In this document: piece after piece, positions 8,326 to 14,479 of the stretch
Layout of the letters: each line of letters begins with the position of its first letter
How positions within the stretch are numbered: the stretch's first letter is position 1
Source: an uncultured bacterium
GTDB taxonomy: Bacteria; Pseudomonadota; Alphaproteobacteria; CAISDR01
NCBI GenBank assembly: GCA_903884125.1
Contig: CAISDR010000237.1
Span: 1 to 14,479, forward strand
Length of the DNA stretch: 14,479 nt
Reading direction: 5' to 3'
Made by a program: the position numbers and the translations under genes
The notes under the pieces: model-generated
Databases searched by the model: none
The model's input: only the letters and a program-made list of their open reading frames with translations
What the model was told of the DNA's origin: nothing

Positions 8326-8333
8326 TTAACCAT
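8326..8333 (+). promoter_or_regulatory. CtrA-like 8-mer TTAACCAT upstream of the M23 peptidase gene
   Basis: TTAACCAT matches the short form of the CtrA binding motif known in Alphaproteobacteria. It lies 30 bases after the gdhZ stop and about 100 bases before the M23 start. The full TTAA-N7-TTAA form is absent. A TTGACA (8341-8346) just downstream could be a -35 box, but no convincing -10 follows at normal spacing. An 8-mer can occur by chance, so this is a candidate only. Confidence 0.25.
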
Positions 8334-8435
8334 TCCAGGGTTGACAGCGCCCCTTTGACGCAGGCAACTTCGCGCGTCACTTGAAAGAATATTACAAAAA
8401 GTGAATGTCCGTTCTGGGCCGTGCTTGGGGGTTTG

Positions 8436-9938
8436 ATGGGATCTGGGGCAGCGCAGACGCCGGTCAGCGGCGCTGAATCGGTAGTAGTTGAAATCAACAG
8501 GAACGCATTGCCGGGGCAATCGCTGACCGTTTCATCAACTGTCGCATCTACCACGCACCACCTGCTGTCAGGACGCCGCCTGCCCGGTGTTCCCAAACGT
8601 CTCATCATCGGCTTTGCCCTTTGGGCCTGTGCGGGCCTTGCCGGGCTTGACCTGCTGGCGCCCGGCATTCTGCCTTCGGGAGCCGATGCCAGGAAAGTTC
8701 AGCCGACGCTGGCCGACCTTCTGCCGGTTGAAGCACCTAGCCATCAGCCGCGCCCCGCTGGCGACAACCAGACCAGTCGCACCCTTGTGGCACGCGCCGG
8801 TGATACACTGTCATCGCTCTTACGCCGGGCGGGTCTTGAAAAGGACGAGGCAGAAGACGCCGTTGCGGCCTTGTCCCAACATTTTGATCCCCGCCGCCTC
8901 AAGGTCGGACAGGATGTTCGCCTGACCCTGGTAAATCTGGATACCGAAGGTGCGGGCAACATGCAGTCGGCCGGCACGCAGGCCCGACAGCGCCTGATTA
9001 ATCTGTCGCTGCGTTCCGATGTTGACCGCAAGGTGGAAGCCAATCAGCGGATGGACGGTGCCTTTGAAGTCAAGGAACTGGTGGCCCCCCTGCGCGCACA
9101 GGGTGTGGTGCAGTCCGGCATCATTCATGGCAGCCTGTTTGAATCGGCCAGTGCCGCCGGGCTACCGGTGAAGATCATTTTCGAAATGATCCGCATCTTC
9201 AGTTATGACGTGGACTTCCAGCGCGAAATTCAGGATGGCGACAGTTATGAGGTGATGTTTGACCGCCAGTTTGACGAACAGGGCAAAGCGGTCAAGGAAG
9301 GCGATATCACCTATGCATCCATGACGCTGTCTGGGCGCAAACTTGAATTATACCGCTACACCCCATCGGATACGGCGGACACTGATTATTATGATTCCAA
9401 GGGCGCATCGATGCAGCGCGCGCTTAAACGCACACCAATTGACGGTGCGCGCCTGACTTCAACCTTTGGCATGCGCAATCATCCGATTCTGGGTTACACG
9501 CGCATGCATCGCGGCGTCGATTTCGCAGCCCCCACCGGTACGCCGATTCAGGCCGCCGGTGCTGGCCGTGTCGAAGCAGCCGGGCGTCACGCGGGCTATG
9601 GCCTTTATATCAAGCTTTCTCATGATGACAGTATCGAGACCGCATATGGCCATATGTCACGTCTGGCACCGGGCATTAAGCCCGGACATTTCGTCCGCCA
9701 GGGTCAGATCATCGGTTATGTGGGTGCCTCGGGTCTCGCCACCGGTCCACACCTTCATTATGAAGTGATCGTGGATGACGCACAGGTGAACCCGGCAAAA
9801 GTTGCTTTGCCATCAGGCCGTCATCTCGATGGAAAAATGCTGGCTGAATTCCGCGGTCTTATGGCGCAGGTACTAACCGCCAAGGCTGAACTGCCCCAGA
9901 CGGCCCGGCTGGCCAGCGTCAGCCTTTCCAGCAAATAA
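8436..9938 (+). CDS. Membrane-anchored M23 (LytM-type) peptidoglycan endopeptidase
   Basis: A 500-residue protein from ATG 8436, preceded by GGGGG (8427-8431); GTG at 8421 is an in-frame alternative adding 5 residues. Residues 1-55 look cytoplasmic. A single membrane segment (RLIIGFALWACAGLAGLDLL, about 55-74) follows, and the rest is periplasmic. A LysM-like or OapA-like segment with LVARAGDTLSSLLRRAGL lies at about 117-134. The C-terminal peptidase domain has HRGVD with zinc ligands H358 and D362, YGHMS with H406, and HLHYE with H439 and H441, so all the zinc and catalytic residues of LytM are present and the enzyme should be active. It would cleave peptide cross-links in peptidoglycan, in cell growth or division. 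It is separated by about 140 bases from gdhZ and 120 from purQ, so probably has its own promoter. Confidence 0.92.
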   Translation: MGSGAAQTPVSGAESVVVEINRNALPGQSLTVSSTVASTTHHLLSGRRLPGVPKRLIIGFALWACAGLAGLDLLAPGILPSGADARKVQPTLADLLPVEAPSHQPRPAGDNQTSRTLVARAGDTLSSLLRRAGLEKDEAEDAVAALSQHFDPRRLKVGQDVRLTLVNLDTEGAGNMQSAGTQARQRLINLSLRSDVDRKVEANQRMDGAFEVKELVAPLRAQGVVQSGIIHGSLFESASAAGLPVKIIFEMIRIFSYDVDFQREIQDGDSYEVMFDRQFDEQGKAVKEGDITYASMTLSGRKLELYRYTPSDTADTDYYDSKGASMQRALKRTPIDGARLTSTFGMRNHPILGYTRMHRGVDFAAPTGTPIQAAGAGRVEAAGRHAGYGLYIKLSHDDSIETAYGHMSRLAPGIKPGHFVRQGQIIGYVGASGLATGPHLHYEVIVDDAQVNPAKVALPSGRHLDGKMLAEFRGLMAQVLTAKAELPQTARLASVSLSSK

Positions 9939-9946
9939 ATCTTTGC

Positions 9947-9963
9947 GCCGGGAAAGCCCCGGC
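9947..9963 (+). terminator. GC-rich hairpin after the M23 gene, possible terminator without U-run
   Basis: GCCGGG (9947-9952) and CCCGGC (9958-9963) form a 6-bp stem with loop AAAGC, starting 9 bases after the M23 stop. It is followed by TCGCCAAAA, not a T-run, so intrinsic termination is doubtful. It could stabilise the 3' end of the message or act with Rho. The rest of the gap to purQ (9964-10058) shows no gene and no convincing promoter. Confidence 0.35.
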
Positions 9964-10058
9964 TCGCCAAAAGCGCCAAGGCAGGCTAGAACCCAATCTC
10001 TGAATTGCAGGTGATTCCGTTGGGCCCATTGCTGGCCGCAGGCATCAAAGGGCGATCA

Positions 10059-10751
10059 ATGAAAGCCGCTGTCATTGTCTTTCCCGGTTCCAATTGCGAT
10101 CGCGACATTGCCGACGCATTGGCCAAGATTTGCGGGATGCAGCCACATATGGTCTGGCACAAGGATCAGGACCTGCCCGAGGGTCTTGACCTGATTGTTC
10201 TGCCGGGCGGGTTTTCCCACGGCGATTATCTGCGATCCGGCGCCATTGCGGCACAGGCCCCGGTCATGCGTGCGGTCAAATCCCGGGCGGAAGCGGGATG
10301 CGCCGTTTTAGGGATCTGCAACGGTTTCCAGATCCTGACGGAAGCAGGGCTTTTGCCCGGCGGACTGATGCGCAACGCGGGATTGAAATTCATCTGCCGC
10401 GATGTCTGGCTGAAAGTGGATGCAGCAGATACGATCTATACCAGGTCGTATGGGTCTGACGCGGTGATCCGTATTCCCGTTGCTCATCACGATGGTAATT
10501 ACACCGCCGATGAAAGGACACTGGATAAGCTGGAAGCGGAAGGCCGTATCGCATTCCGCTATACTGATCCTGAAGGTAATATCGCTGACACCGCGAACCC
10601 TAACGGATCGGCCAGATCCATCGCCGGTGTATTATCCGCCAATCGTCGGATACTGGGCCTGATGCCGCACCCTGAAAGACTGATCGATCCGATTCAGGGG
10701 GGAACGGATGGAAGGCCCATGTTCAACAGTCTGATGGAAGCATTCGCGTGA
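10059..10751 (+). CDS. purQ: Phosphoribosylformylglycinamidine synthase, glutaminase subunit PurQ
   Basis: A 230-residue class I glutamine amidotransferase, usual length for PurQ. It releases ammonia from glutamine and passes it to PurL for conversion of FGAR to FGAM, step 4 of purine synthesis. The catalytic triad is visible: Cys87 in LGICNGFQ, and His204 and Glu206 in MPHPER. The opening KAAVIVFPGSNCDRD and LPGGFSHGDYLRSG (about 48-61) are PurQ signatures. ATG 10059 is chosen because it begins the conserved sequence and has AAAGGG (10047-10052) six bases upstream; the open frame reaches back to a TTG at 10005, but that extension is not family-like. Its last 4 bases overlap the purL start (GTGA). 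The third subunit gene, purS, which often precedes purQ, is not here; the M23 peptidase gene stands upstream instead. Confidence 0.97.
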   Translation: MKAAVIVFPGSNCDRDIADALAKICGMQPHMVWHKDQDLPEGLDLIVLPGGFSHGDYLRSGAIAAQAPVMRAVKSRAEAGCAVLGICNGFQILTEAGLLPGGLMRNAGLKFICRDVWLKVDAADTIYTRSYGSDAVIRIPVAHHDGNYTADERTLDKLEAEGRIAFRYTDPEGNIADTANPNGSARSIAGVLSANRRILGLMPHPERLIDPIQGGTDGRPMFNSLMEAFA

Positions 10752-12961
10752 ACCCCAACGACATACAAGTCACCGACGACATCGTTGCCGAACACGGGCT
10801 AACGCTGGCGGAATATGCACGCGTAATCGAGCTGATCGGACGCAAACCGAATTTCACCGAGCTGGGTCTGTTCTCGGCCGCATGGAACGAACATTGCAGC
10901 TATAAATCCTCAAAAGTCTGGCTGAAAACACTACCGACAACCGGGCCAAAAGTCATTCACGGACCGGGCGAGAATGCCGGTGTTGTGGATATTGGCGACG
11001 GTCAGGCTGTGGTCTTTAAAATGGAAAGCCACAATCATCCATCCTATATCGAACCGTTTCAGGGGGCAGCAACCGGTGTCGGTGGGATTTTGCGTGACGT
11101 ATTCACAATGGGCGCACGTCCCGTTGCCAATATGAACGCACTGCGCTTTGGGGCACCGGATCATCCCAGGACCCGGCATCTGGTAGCCGGTGTGGTCGCG
11201 GGCATTGGCGGTTATGGCAACTGCATCGGCGTGCCAACGATTGGCGGCGAGACAAATTTTCACGCCTCCTATAATGGCAATTGCCTGGTCAATGCGATGA
11301 CTGTGGGCATTGTTCAGACTGACCGTATATTTACATCTGCTGCTACCGGTATCGGCAATCCGGTGGTCTATGTGGGATCGAAAACAGGGCGCGACGGTAT
11401 TCATGGCGCGACCATGGCGTCCAACGTCTTTGGCGAAGGGACCGACGAAAAACGCCCGACTGTTCAAGTTGGCGATCCGTTTACCGAAAAGCTGTTGCTG
11501 GAAGCCTGCCTTGAACTGATGGCCGAAGATGCGATCCTATCGATTCAGGACATGGGGGCTGCGGGGCTCACCTCATCGTCGGTTGAAATGGCCGCCAAAG
11601 GCGGCCTTGGCATCGAGCTTGATCTGGACAAGGTACCAACCCGCGAAGCTGGCATGACATCATATGAACTGATGTTATCGGAAAGCCAGGAGCGGATGCT
11701 GATGATCCTTGACCCACGGCGCGCGGATCGTGCCCGCGCCGTGTTTGAAAAATGGGGACTGGATTTCGCCATAATCGGCAAGACGACGGATACGGGCCGG
11801 ATTGTCCTGCGCCATCAGGGCCGGATCGACTGCGATCTGCCGCTGGGGGCGCTGGCTGATGAAGCACCATTATATAATCGCCCCTATGAGACACCCCCGC
11901 TGCCGCCAGCGATTGCAGCCTTTGATAAAAAAGTTGATCCCGGTCAGGCGCTGTTGCACCTGATGGGTTCGCCCGATCTGTGTTCGCGTCGCTGGATCTG
12001 GGAACAATATGACCACATGGTTATGGCTGATACGATCCAGCGTCCGGGCGGTGATGCGGGCGTGGTGCGTATTCATGGCACCACCAAAGGGCTGGCGATC
12101 ACCACGGATGTCACACCGCGATATGTGGCGGCAGACGCTGTGACCGGGGGCGCGCAGGCCGTTGCCGAAGCATTCCGCAATCTGTGCGCCGTCGGTGCCG
12201 AGCCACTGGCGGTGACCGACTGTCTGAATTTCGGCAACCCGCAAAATCCACAGGTGATGGGCCAGATCGTAGGCGCCATTCAGGGCATTGGGGATGCCTG
12301 TCGCGCATTGGACATGCCAGTCGTGTCCGGCAATGTGTCCTTGTACAATCAGACCGGTGAACTTGCGATCCAACCCACACCGGCGATTGGTGCTGTTGGC
12401 CTTCTGGCTGACATTGATCGCATGGCGACACTTGGGTTCAAGGCAGCAGACGATGTGATCCTGCTGATTGGCACCACAAAGGGGCACATGGGCCAATCGC
12501 TGTACCTGCGCGAAATCGCAGCCCAGGAAGCAGGCCCGCCGCCCCCGGTGGATCTTGCAGCCGAACGCAGACATGGCGAATTCGTTCGCGGCCTGATCCG
12601 TGAAGGGCGCCTGAGCGCTGTCCATGACTGCGCCGATGGCGGACTTCTGGTGGCCTTGGCGGAAATGGCGCTGGCCGGCGACCGGGGCGCTGAAATATCG
12701 ACCCCGCTGGATGAAGCCGACAAGACCGCCTTTTTGTTTGGCGAGGATCAGGCCCGCTACCTGATCTGTGCAAAACCGGACTTTGCCGAGGCGGTACTGG
12801 CTGAGGCGGAAGCCCAGCATATCCCCTGTACCCGACTGGGGCGGACCACAGATCGTACGGGCCGGTTGACCATTGATGGCTTCCGCCCCATATCATTAGC
12901 GGAACTTCGCTCGGCGCATGAAGGCTGGTTACCCGGCTTTATGGCGGCAAAGCCCCAATAG
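10748..12961 (+). CDS. purL: Phosphoribosylformylglycinamidine synthase subunit PurL (small type)
   Basis: A 737-residue protein of the small PurL class, which works with PurQ and PurS; the large fused type is about 1300 residues. It uses ATP and ammonia to turn FGAR into FGAM. Visible signatures are FSAAWNEHCSYKSS (42-55), KMESHNHPS (91-99) and GVGGILRDVFTMGARP (110-125) in the first AIR-synthase-like half, and the duplicated half with the CLNFGNPQNPQVMGQ and VVSGNVSLYNQT segments (near 495-540). The start is GTG at 10748, overlapping the purQ stop as GTGA, a classic sign of translational coupling. The frame is intact to TAG at 12959-12961. A gap of 43 bases with possible hairpins separates it from bolA. 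Confidence 0.97.
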   Translation: MNPNDIQVTDDIVAEHGLTLAEYARVIELIGRKPNFTELGLFSAAWNEHCSYKSSKVWLKTLPTTGPKVIHGPGENAGVVDIGDGQAVVFKMESHNHPSYIEPFQGAATGVGGILRDVFTMGARPVANMNALRFGAPDHPRTRHLVAGVVAGIGGYGNCIGVPTIGGETNFHASYNGNCLVNAMTVGIVQTDRIFTSAATGIGNPVVYVGSKTGRDGIHGATMASNVFGEGTDEKRPTVQVGDPFTEKLLLEACLELMAEDAILSIQDMGAAGLTSSSVEMAAKGGLGIELDLDKVPTREAGMTSYELMLSESQERMLMILDPRRADRARAVFEKWGLDFAIIGKTTDTGRIVLRHQGRIDCDLPLGALADEAPLYNRPYETPPLPPAIAAFDKKVDPGQALLHLMGSPDLCSRRWIWEQYDHMVMADTIQRPGGDAGVVRIHGTTKGLAITTDVTPRYVAADAVTGGAQAVAEAFRNLCAVGAEPLAVTDCLNFGNPQNPQVMGQIVGAIQGIGDACRALDMPVVSGNVSLYNQTGELAIQPTPAIGAVGLLADIDRMATLGFKAADDVILLIGTTKGHMGQSLYLREIAAQEAGPPPPVDLAAERRHGEFVRGLIREGRLSAVHDCADGGLLVALAEMALAGDRGAEISTPLDEADKTAFLFGEDQARYLICAKPDFAEAVLAEAEAQHIPCTRLGRTTDRTGRLTIDGFRPISLAELRSAHEGWLPGFMAAKPQ

Positions 12962-13004
12962 GCCGGTCGAACGGCCCTCTGACATTTTTGTAAGGATACC
13001 GGCC
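12961..13004 (+). promoter_or_regulatory. purL-bolA gap with two mutually exclusive hairpins
   Basis: GGCCG (12961-12965) can pair with CGGCC (12972-12976) as a local hairpin, followed 8 bases later by five T (12985-12989), a weak terminator-like layout. The same left arm, as GGCCGGT (12961-12967), can instead pair perfectly with ACCGGCC (12998-13004), which ends at the base before the bolA ATG and encloses the AAGGA ribosome site (12992-12996) in the loop. The two pairings cannot coexist. That they regulate bolA is inference. Confidence 0.4.
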
Positions 13005-13244
13005 ATGGCCATGGATGCTTCTGAAATCCAGCGACTGATCAAAGATGCCCTGCCCGATGCTTCCATCGAGATTCAGGATCTGGCGGGCGACGGAAATCAT
13101 TATATGGCGCAGGTTGTGTCTTTGGCATTCAAGGGCAAAACCCGCGTTCAGCAGCATAAAATGGTCTATGATGCGCTTCAGGGGCGTATGGGCGGGGTGT
13201 TGCACGCGCTGGCGGTTCAGACATCAATACCGGCAGAGGGCTAG
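13005..13244 (+). CDS. BolA family protein (BolA2/IbaG-like), partner of monothiol glutaredoxin
   Basis: A 79-residue protein, normal size for short BolA proteins. The core is recognisable: GDGNHYMAQVVSLAF (28-42), VQQHKMVYDAL (48-58) and LHALAVQT (66-73). His67 matches the invariant C-terminal histidine that binds the [2Fe-2S] cluster in BolA-glutaredoxin complexes; His32 sits in the loop that supplies the second ligand. BolA proteins form cluster-bridged heterodimers with CGFS glutaredoxins and act in iron-sulfur trafficking or iron sensing. The neighbour 34 bases downstream is just such a glutaredoxin. ATG 13005 is chosen for AAGGA 8 bases upstream; a second ATG at 13011 is possible. Both lie in the 12-bp palindrome CCATGGCCATGG (13003-13014). 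Confidence 0.93.
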   Translation: MAMDASEIQRLIKDALPDASIEIQDLAGDGNHYMAQVVSLAFKGKTRVQQHKMVYDALQGRMGGVLHALAVQTSIPAEG

Positions 13245-13278
13245 GAAAATCCCGATTATTTAGTGAAAGGGCCTTGAA

Positions 13279-13620
13279 ATGGCAGATGCAGCAGTCGTTG
13301 AAACGATCACAAAAACGATCACGGACAATCAGGTCGCCCTGTTCATGAAGGGCACACCGAAATTCCCCCAATGCGGGTTTTCAAGTCAGGTGGTTCAGAT
13401 CCTGAATTATCTGGGTGTGGAATTCACAGGGGTGAACGTCCTGGAAAATCAGGAACTGCGCGAAGGTATCAAAGAATTTTCCAACTGGCCGACCATTCCG
13501 CAGCTTTATGTCAGTGGCGAGTTTGTCGGTGGCTGCGATATCATTCGGGAAATGATGCAGACTGGCGAATTGCAGGACCTGTTTACGGAAAAAGGGATTG
13601 CCTTTAACGCGGCAGCCTGA
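13279..13620 (+). CDS. grxD: Monothiol glutaredoxin Grx4 (CGFS type)
   Basis: A 113-residue protein with a thioredoxin fold. FMKGTPKFPQCGFSSQ (22-37) holds the CGFS active site with Cys32; WPTIPQLYV (70-78) has the cis-proline loop, and GGCDI (84-88) completes the glutathione site. CGFS glutaredoxins bind and pass on [2Fe-2S] clusters with glutathione, often with BolA, rather than acting as reductases. The start ATG has AAAGGG (13266-13271) seven bases upstream. The bolA-grxD pairing next to purL is a common alphaproteobacterial arrangement. The next gene starts 5 bases after the stop. Confidence 0.97.
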   Translation: MADAAVVETITKTITDNQVALFMKGTPKFPQCGFSSQVVQILNYLGVEFTGVNVLENQELREGIKEFSNWPTIPQLYVSGEFVGGCDIIREMMQTGELQDLFTEKGIAFNAAA

Positions 13621-13625
13621 TTCCC

Positions 13626-14479
13626 ATGGGGCCTAATCCGTCGGACGACACGCTGATACATACTGATCTGACACAATCTGGTCTGGCTTATTATGACAAT
13701 GCAGCCGCAGCACATGCGGCTGTGCTGTCGCTCTACCAACATCAGATCGGGTTTCTGCGCGACAGTTTCCGCGCCTTTGTCGGTGCCACACTGCCACCCG
13801 GACGCGTACGCGGATTCTACCCGATTGTTCGGTTTTCGACCAAGGTTTACGGCCAGTTCGACTCGCGGCTTGCCTTTGGCTTTGTGCCTGAACCGGGTGT
13901 CTATGAAACAACCATCACCCGGCCAGATCTGTTCAGTCGCTATCTGATTGAACAATTCGCCCTGCTGTTGCGCAATCATGGCGAGCCGATTGGCATTGGC
14001 CTGTCGGATACGCCGATCCCCATCCATTTTGCCTATAACGAAGGGCTGCATCTGGAAGGCGGGCTGACAGTTGAACGCCTGCGTGACATGCGCGATGTCT
14101 TTGACCTGCCGGACCTGATCCACATGGATGATTCCATCGTGAACGGGACCTATGAACCGGTACCGGGCACGGCCCGGCCGCTTGCGCTTTTTACGGCCCC
14201 GCGGACCGATTTTTCGCTGCACCGGTTGCGACATTATACCGGCACTGATGCCGACAAATTCCAAAATTTCGTGCTGCTGACCAATTACCAGTTCTATGTG
14301 GACGAATTCGTAAATCTGGGCCGTAAGCTGATGGAATCGGGCTCCGGCGAATATGACAGCCTGGTCGAGCCGGGCAATCGGATCACGCCGAATGCCCGCA
14401 GCGGGTCCAGCAGTCCATTGGGTGAATTAGCCCAGCGTCTGCCGCAGATGCCTGCCTATCATCTGACCCGGCCGGACCA
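13626..14479 (+). CDS. amn: AMP nucleosidase (partial, N-terminal 284 residues)
   Basis: The frame is open from ATG 13626 to the window edge, so the C-terminus is missing. It aligns by eye with E. coli Amn (484 residues). TTITRPDLFSRYLIEQ (about 98-113) matches its TTITRPTLFRSYLNEQ; DFSLHRLRHYTGT (about 197-209) and FVLLTNYQFYVDEFV (about 217-231) match further downstream; and MPAYHL near the edge corresponds to MPAWHL. The present part is mainly the N-terminal regulatory domain; the nucleoside-phosphorylase-like catalytic domain lies beyond the edge. Amn cleaves AMP to adenine and ribose 5-phosphate and helps set adenylate levels. Only 5 bases separate it from grxD and no ribosome site is evident, so translation is probably coupled to grxD. 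Confidence 0.93.
   Translation, partial: MGPNPSDDTLIHTDLTQSGLAYYDNAAAAHAAVLSLYQHQIGFLRDSFRAFVGATLPPGRVRGFYPIVRFSTKVYGQFDSRLAFGFVPEPGVYETTITRPDLFSRYLIEQFALLLRNHGEPIGIGLSDTPIPIHFAYNEGLHLEGGLTVERLRDMRDVFDLPDLIHMDDSIVNGTYEPVPGTARPLALFTAPRTDFSLHRLRHYTGTDADKFQNFVLLTNYQFYVDEFVNLGRKLMESGSGEYDSLVEPGNRITPNARSGSSSPLGELAQRLPQMPAYHLTRPD

Noticed and set aside
8341..8370. TTGACA at 8341 as a clear promoter for the M23 gene
   Set aside because: The -35 match is perfect, but the sequence 16-18 bases downstream (around GGCAACTT) is a poor -10, so it is only mentioned with the CtrA-like site.
11870..12820. 316-residue open frame antisense to purL
   Set aside because: It lies wholly within the well-conserved purL reading frame; its sequence is Cys/His/Gln-rich in the manner of a shadow frame and shows no family motif.
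13506..14264. 252-residue open frame on the minus strand across grxD and amn
   Set aside because: The plus strand codes for clear Grx4 and AMP nucleosidase sequence; the antisense frame is a by-product of that codon use.
1..14479. A new defence, mobile or biosynthetic system
   Set aside because: Nearly all genes are recognisable core metabolic or envelope genes in common alphaproteobacterial arrangements, with uniform composition and no integrase, transposase, toxin or repeat array.

Overview
The window reads as ordinary chromosomal DNA from an alphaproteobacterium. Three things point there: a 180-kDa-type NAD-glutamate dehydrogenase of 1610 residues, the order purQ-purL-bolA-grxD, and the pair pmbA/tldE followed by a CysQ-like phosphatase. 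Codons favour G or C in the third position almost throughout. The order or genus cannot be fixed from the sequence alone. There are no mobile elements, CRISPR arrays, tRNAs or rRNAs, and I found no multi-gene system that looks new. Coding density is very high and no gap exceeds about 140 bases.

Layout. (1) Positions 1-469, minus strand: the N-terminal part of a glutathione S-transferase-like protein, cut by the left edge. (2) Positions 598-2737, plus strand: tldE/pmbA and an overlapping inositol-monophosphatase-family gene (CysQ-like), probably one translationally coupled unit. (3) Positions 2738-3328, minus strand: an unrecognised 196-residue soluble protein whose stop codon directly abuts that of the CysQ-like gene. 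(4) Positions 3464-8296, plus strand: gdhZ, divergent from the unknown gene across a 135-base promoter region with a consensus -10 box inside a small palindrome. (5) Positions 8436-9938, plus strand: a membrane-anchored M23 peptidoglycan endopeptidase. (6) Positions 10059-14479, plus strand: purQ, purL, bolA, grxD and the start of amn (AMP nucleosidase), closely packed and probably one operon; amn runs off the right edge.

Functionally the right half joins purine synthesis (PurQ and PurL are two of the three parts of FGAM synthase; purS is not beside them), a BolA-Grx4 iron-sulfur pair, and AMP breakdown to adenine and ribose 5-phosphate. The left half holds housekeeping genes: glutamate catabolism, a nucleotide or sugar phosphatase, and the TldE half of the TldD/TldE protease.

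The most interesting non-coding signals are an AT-rich 12-bp inverted repeat inside the last codons of gdhZ, two mutually exclusive hairpins in the purL-bolA gap with one closing right at the bolA start codon, a CtrA-like 8-mer upstream of the M23 gene, and the back-to-back stop codons at 2735-2740.
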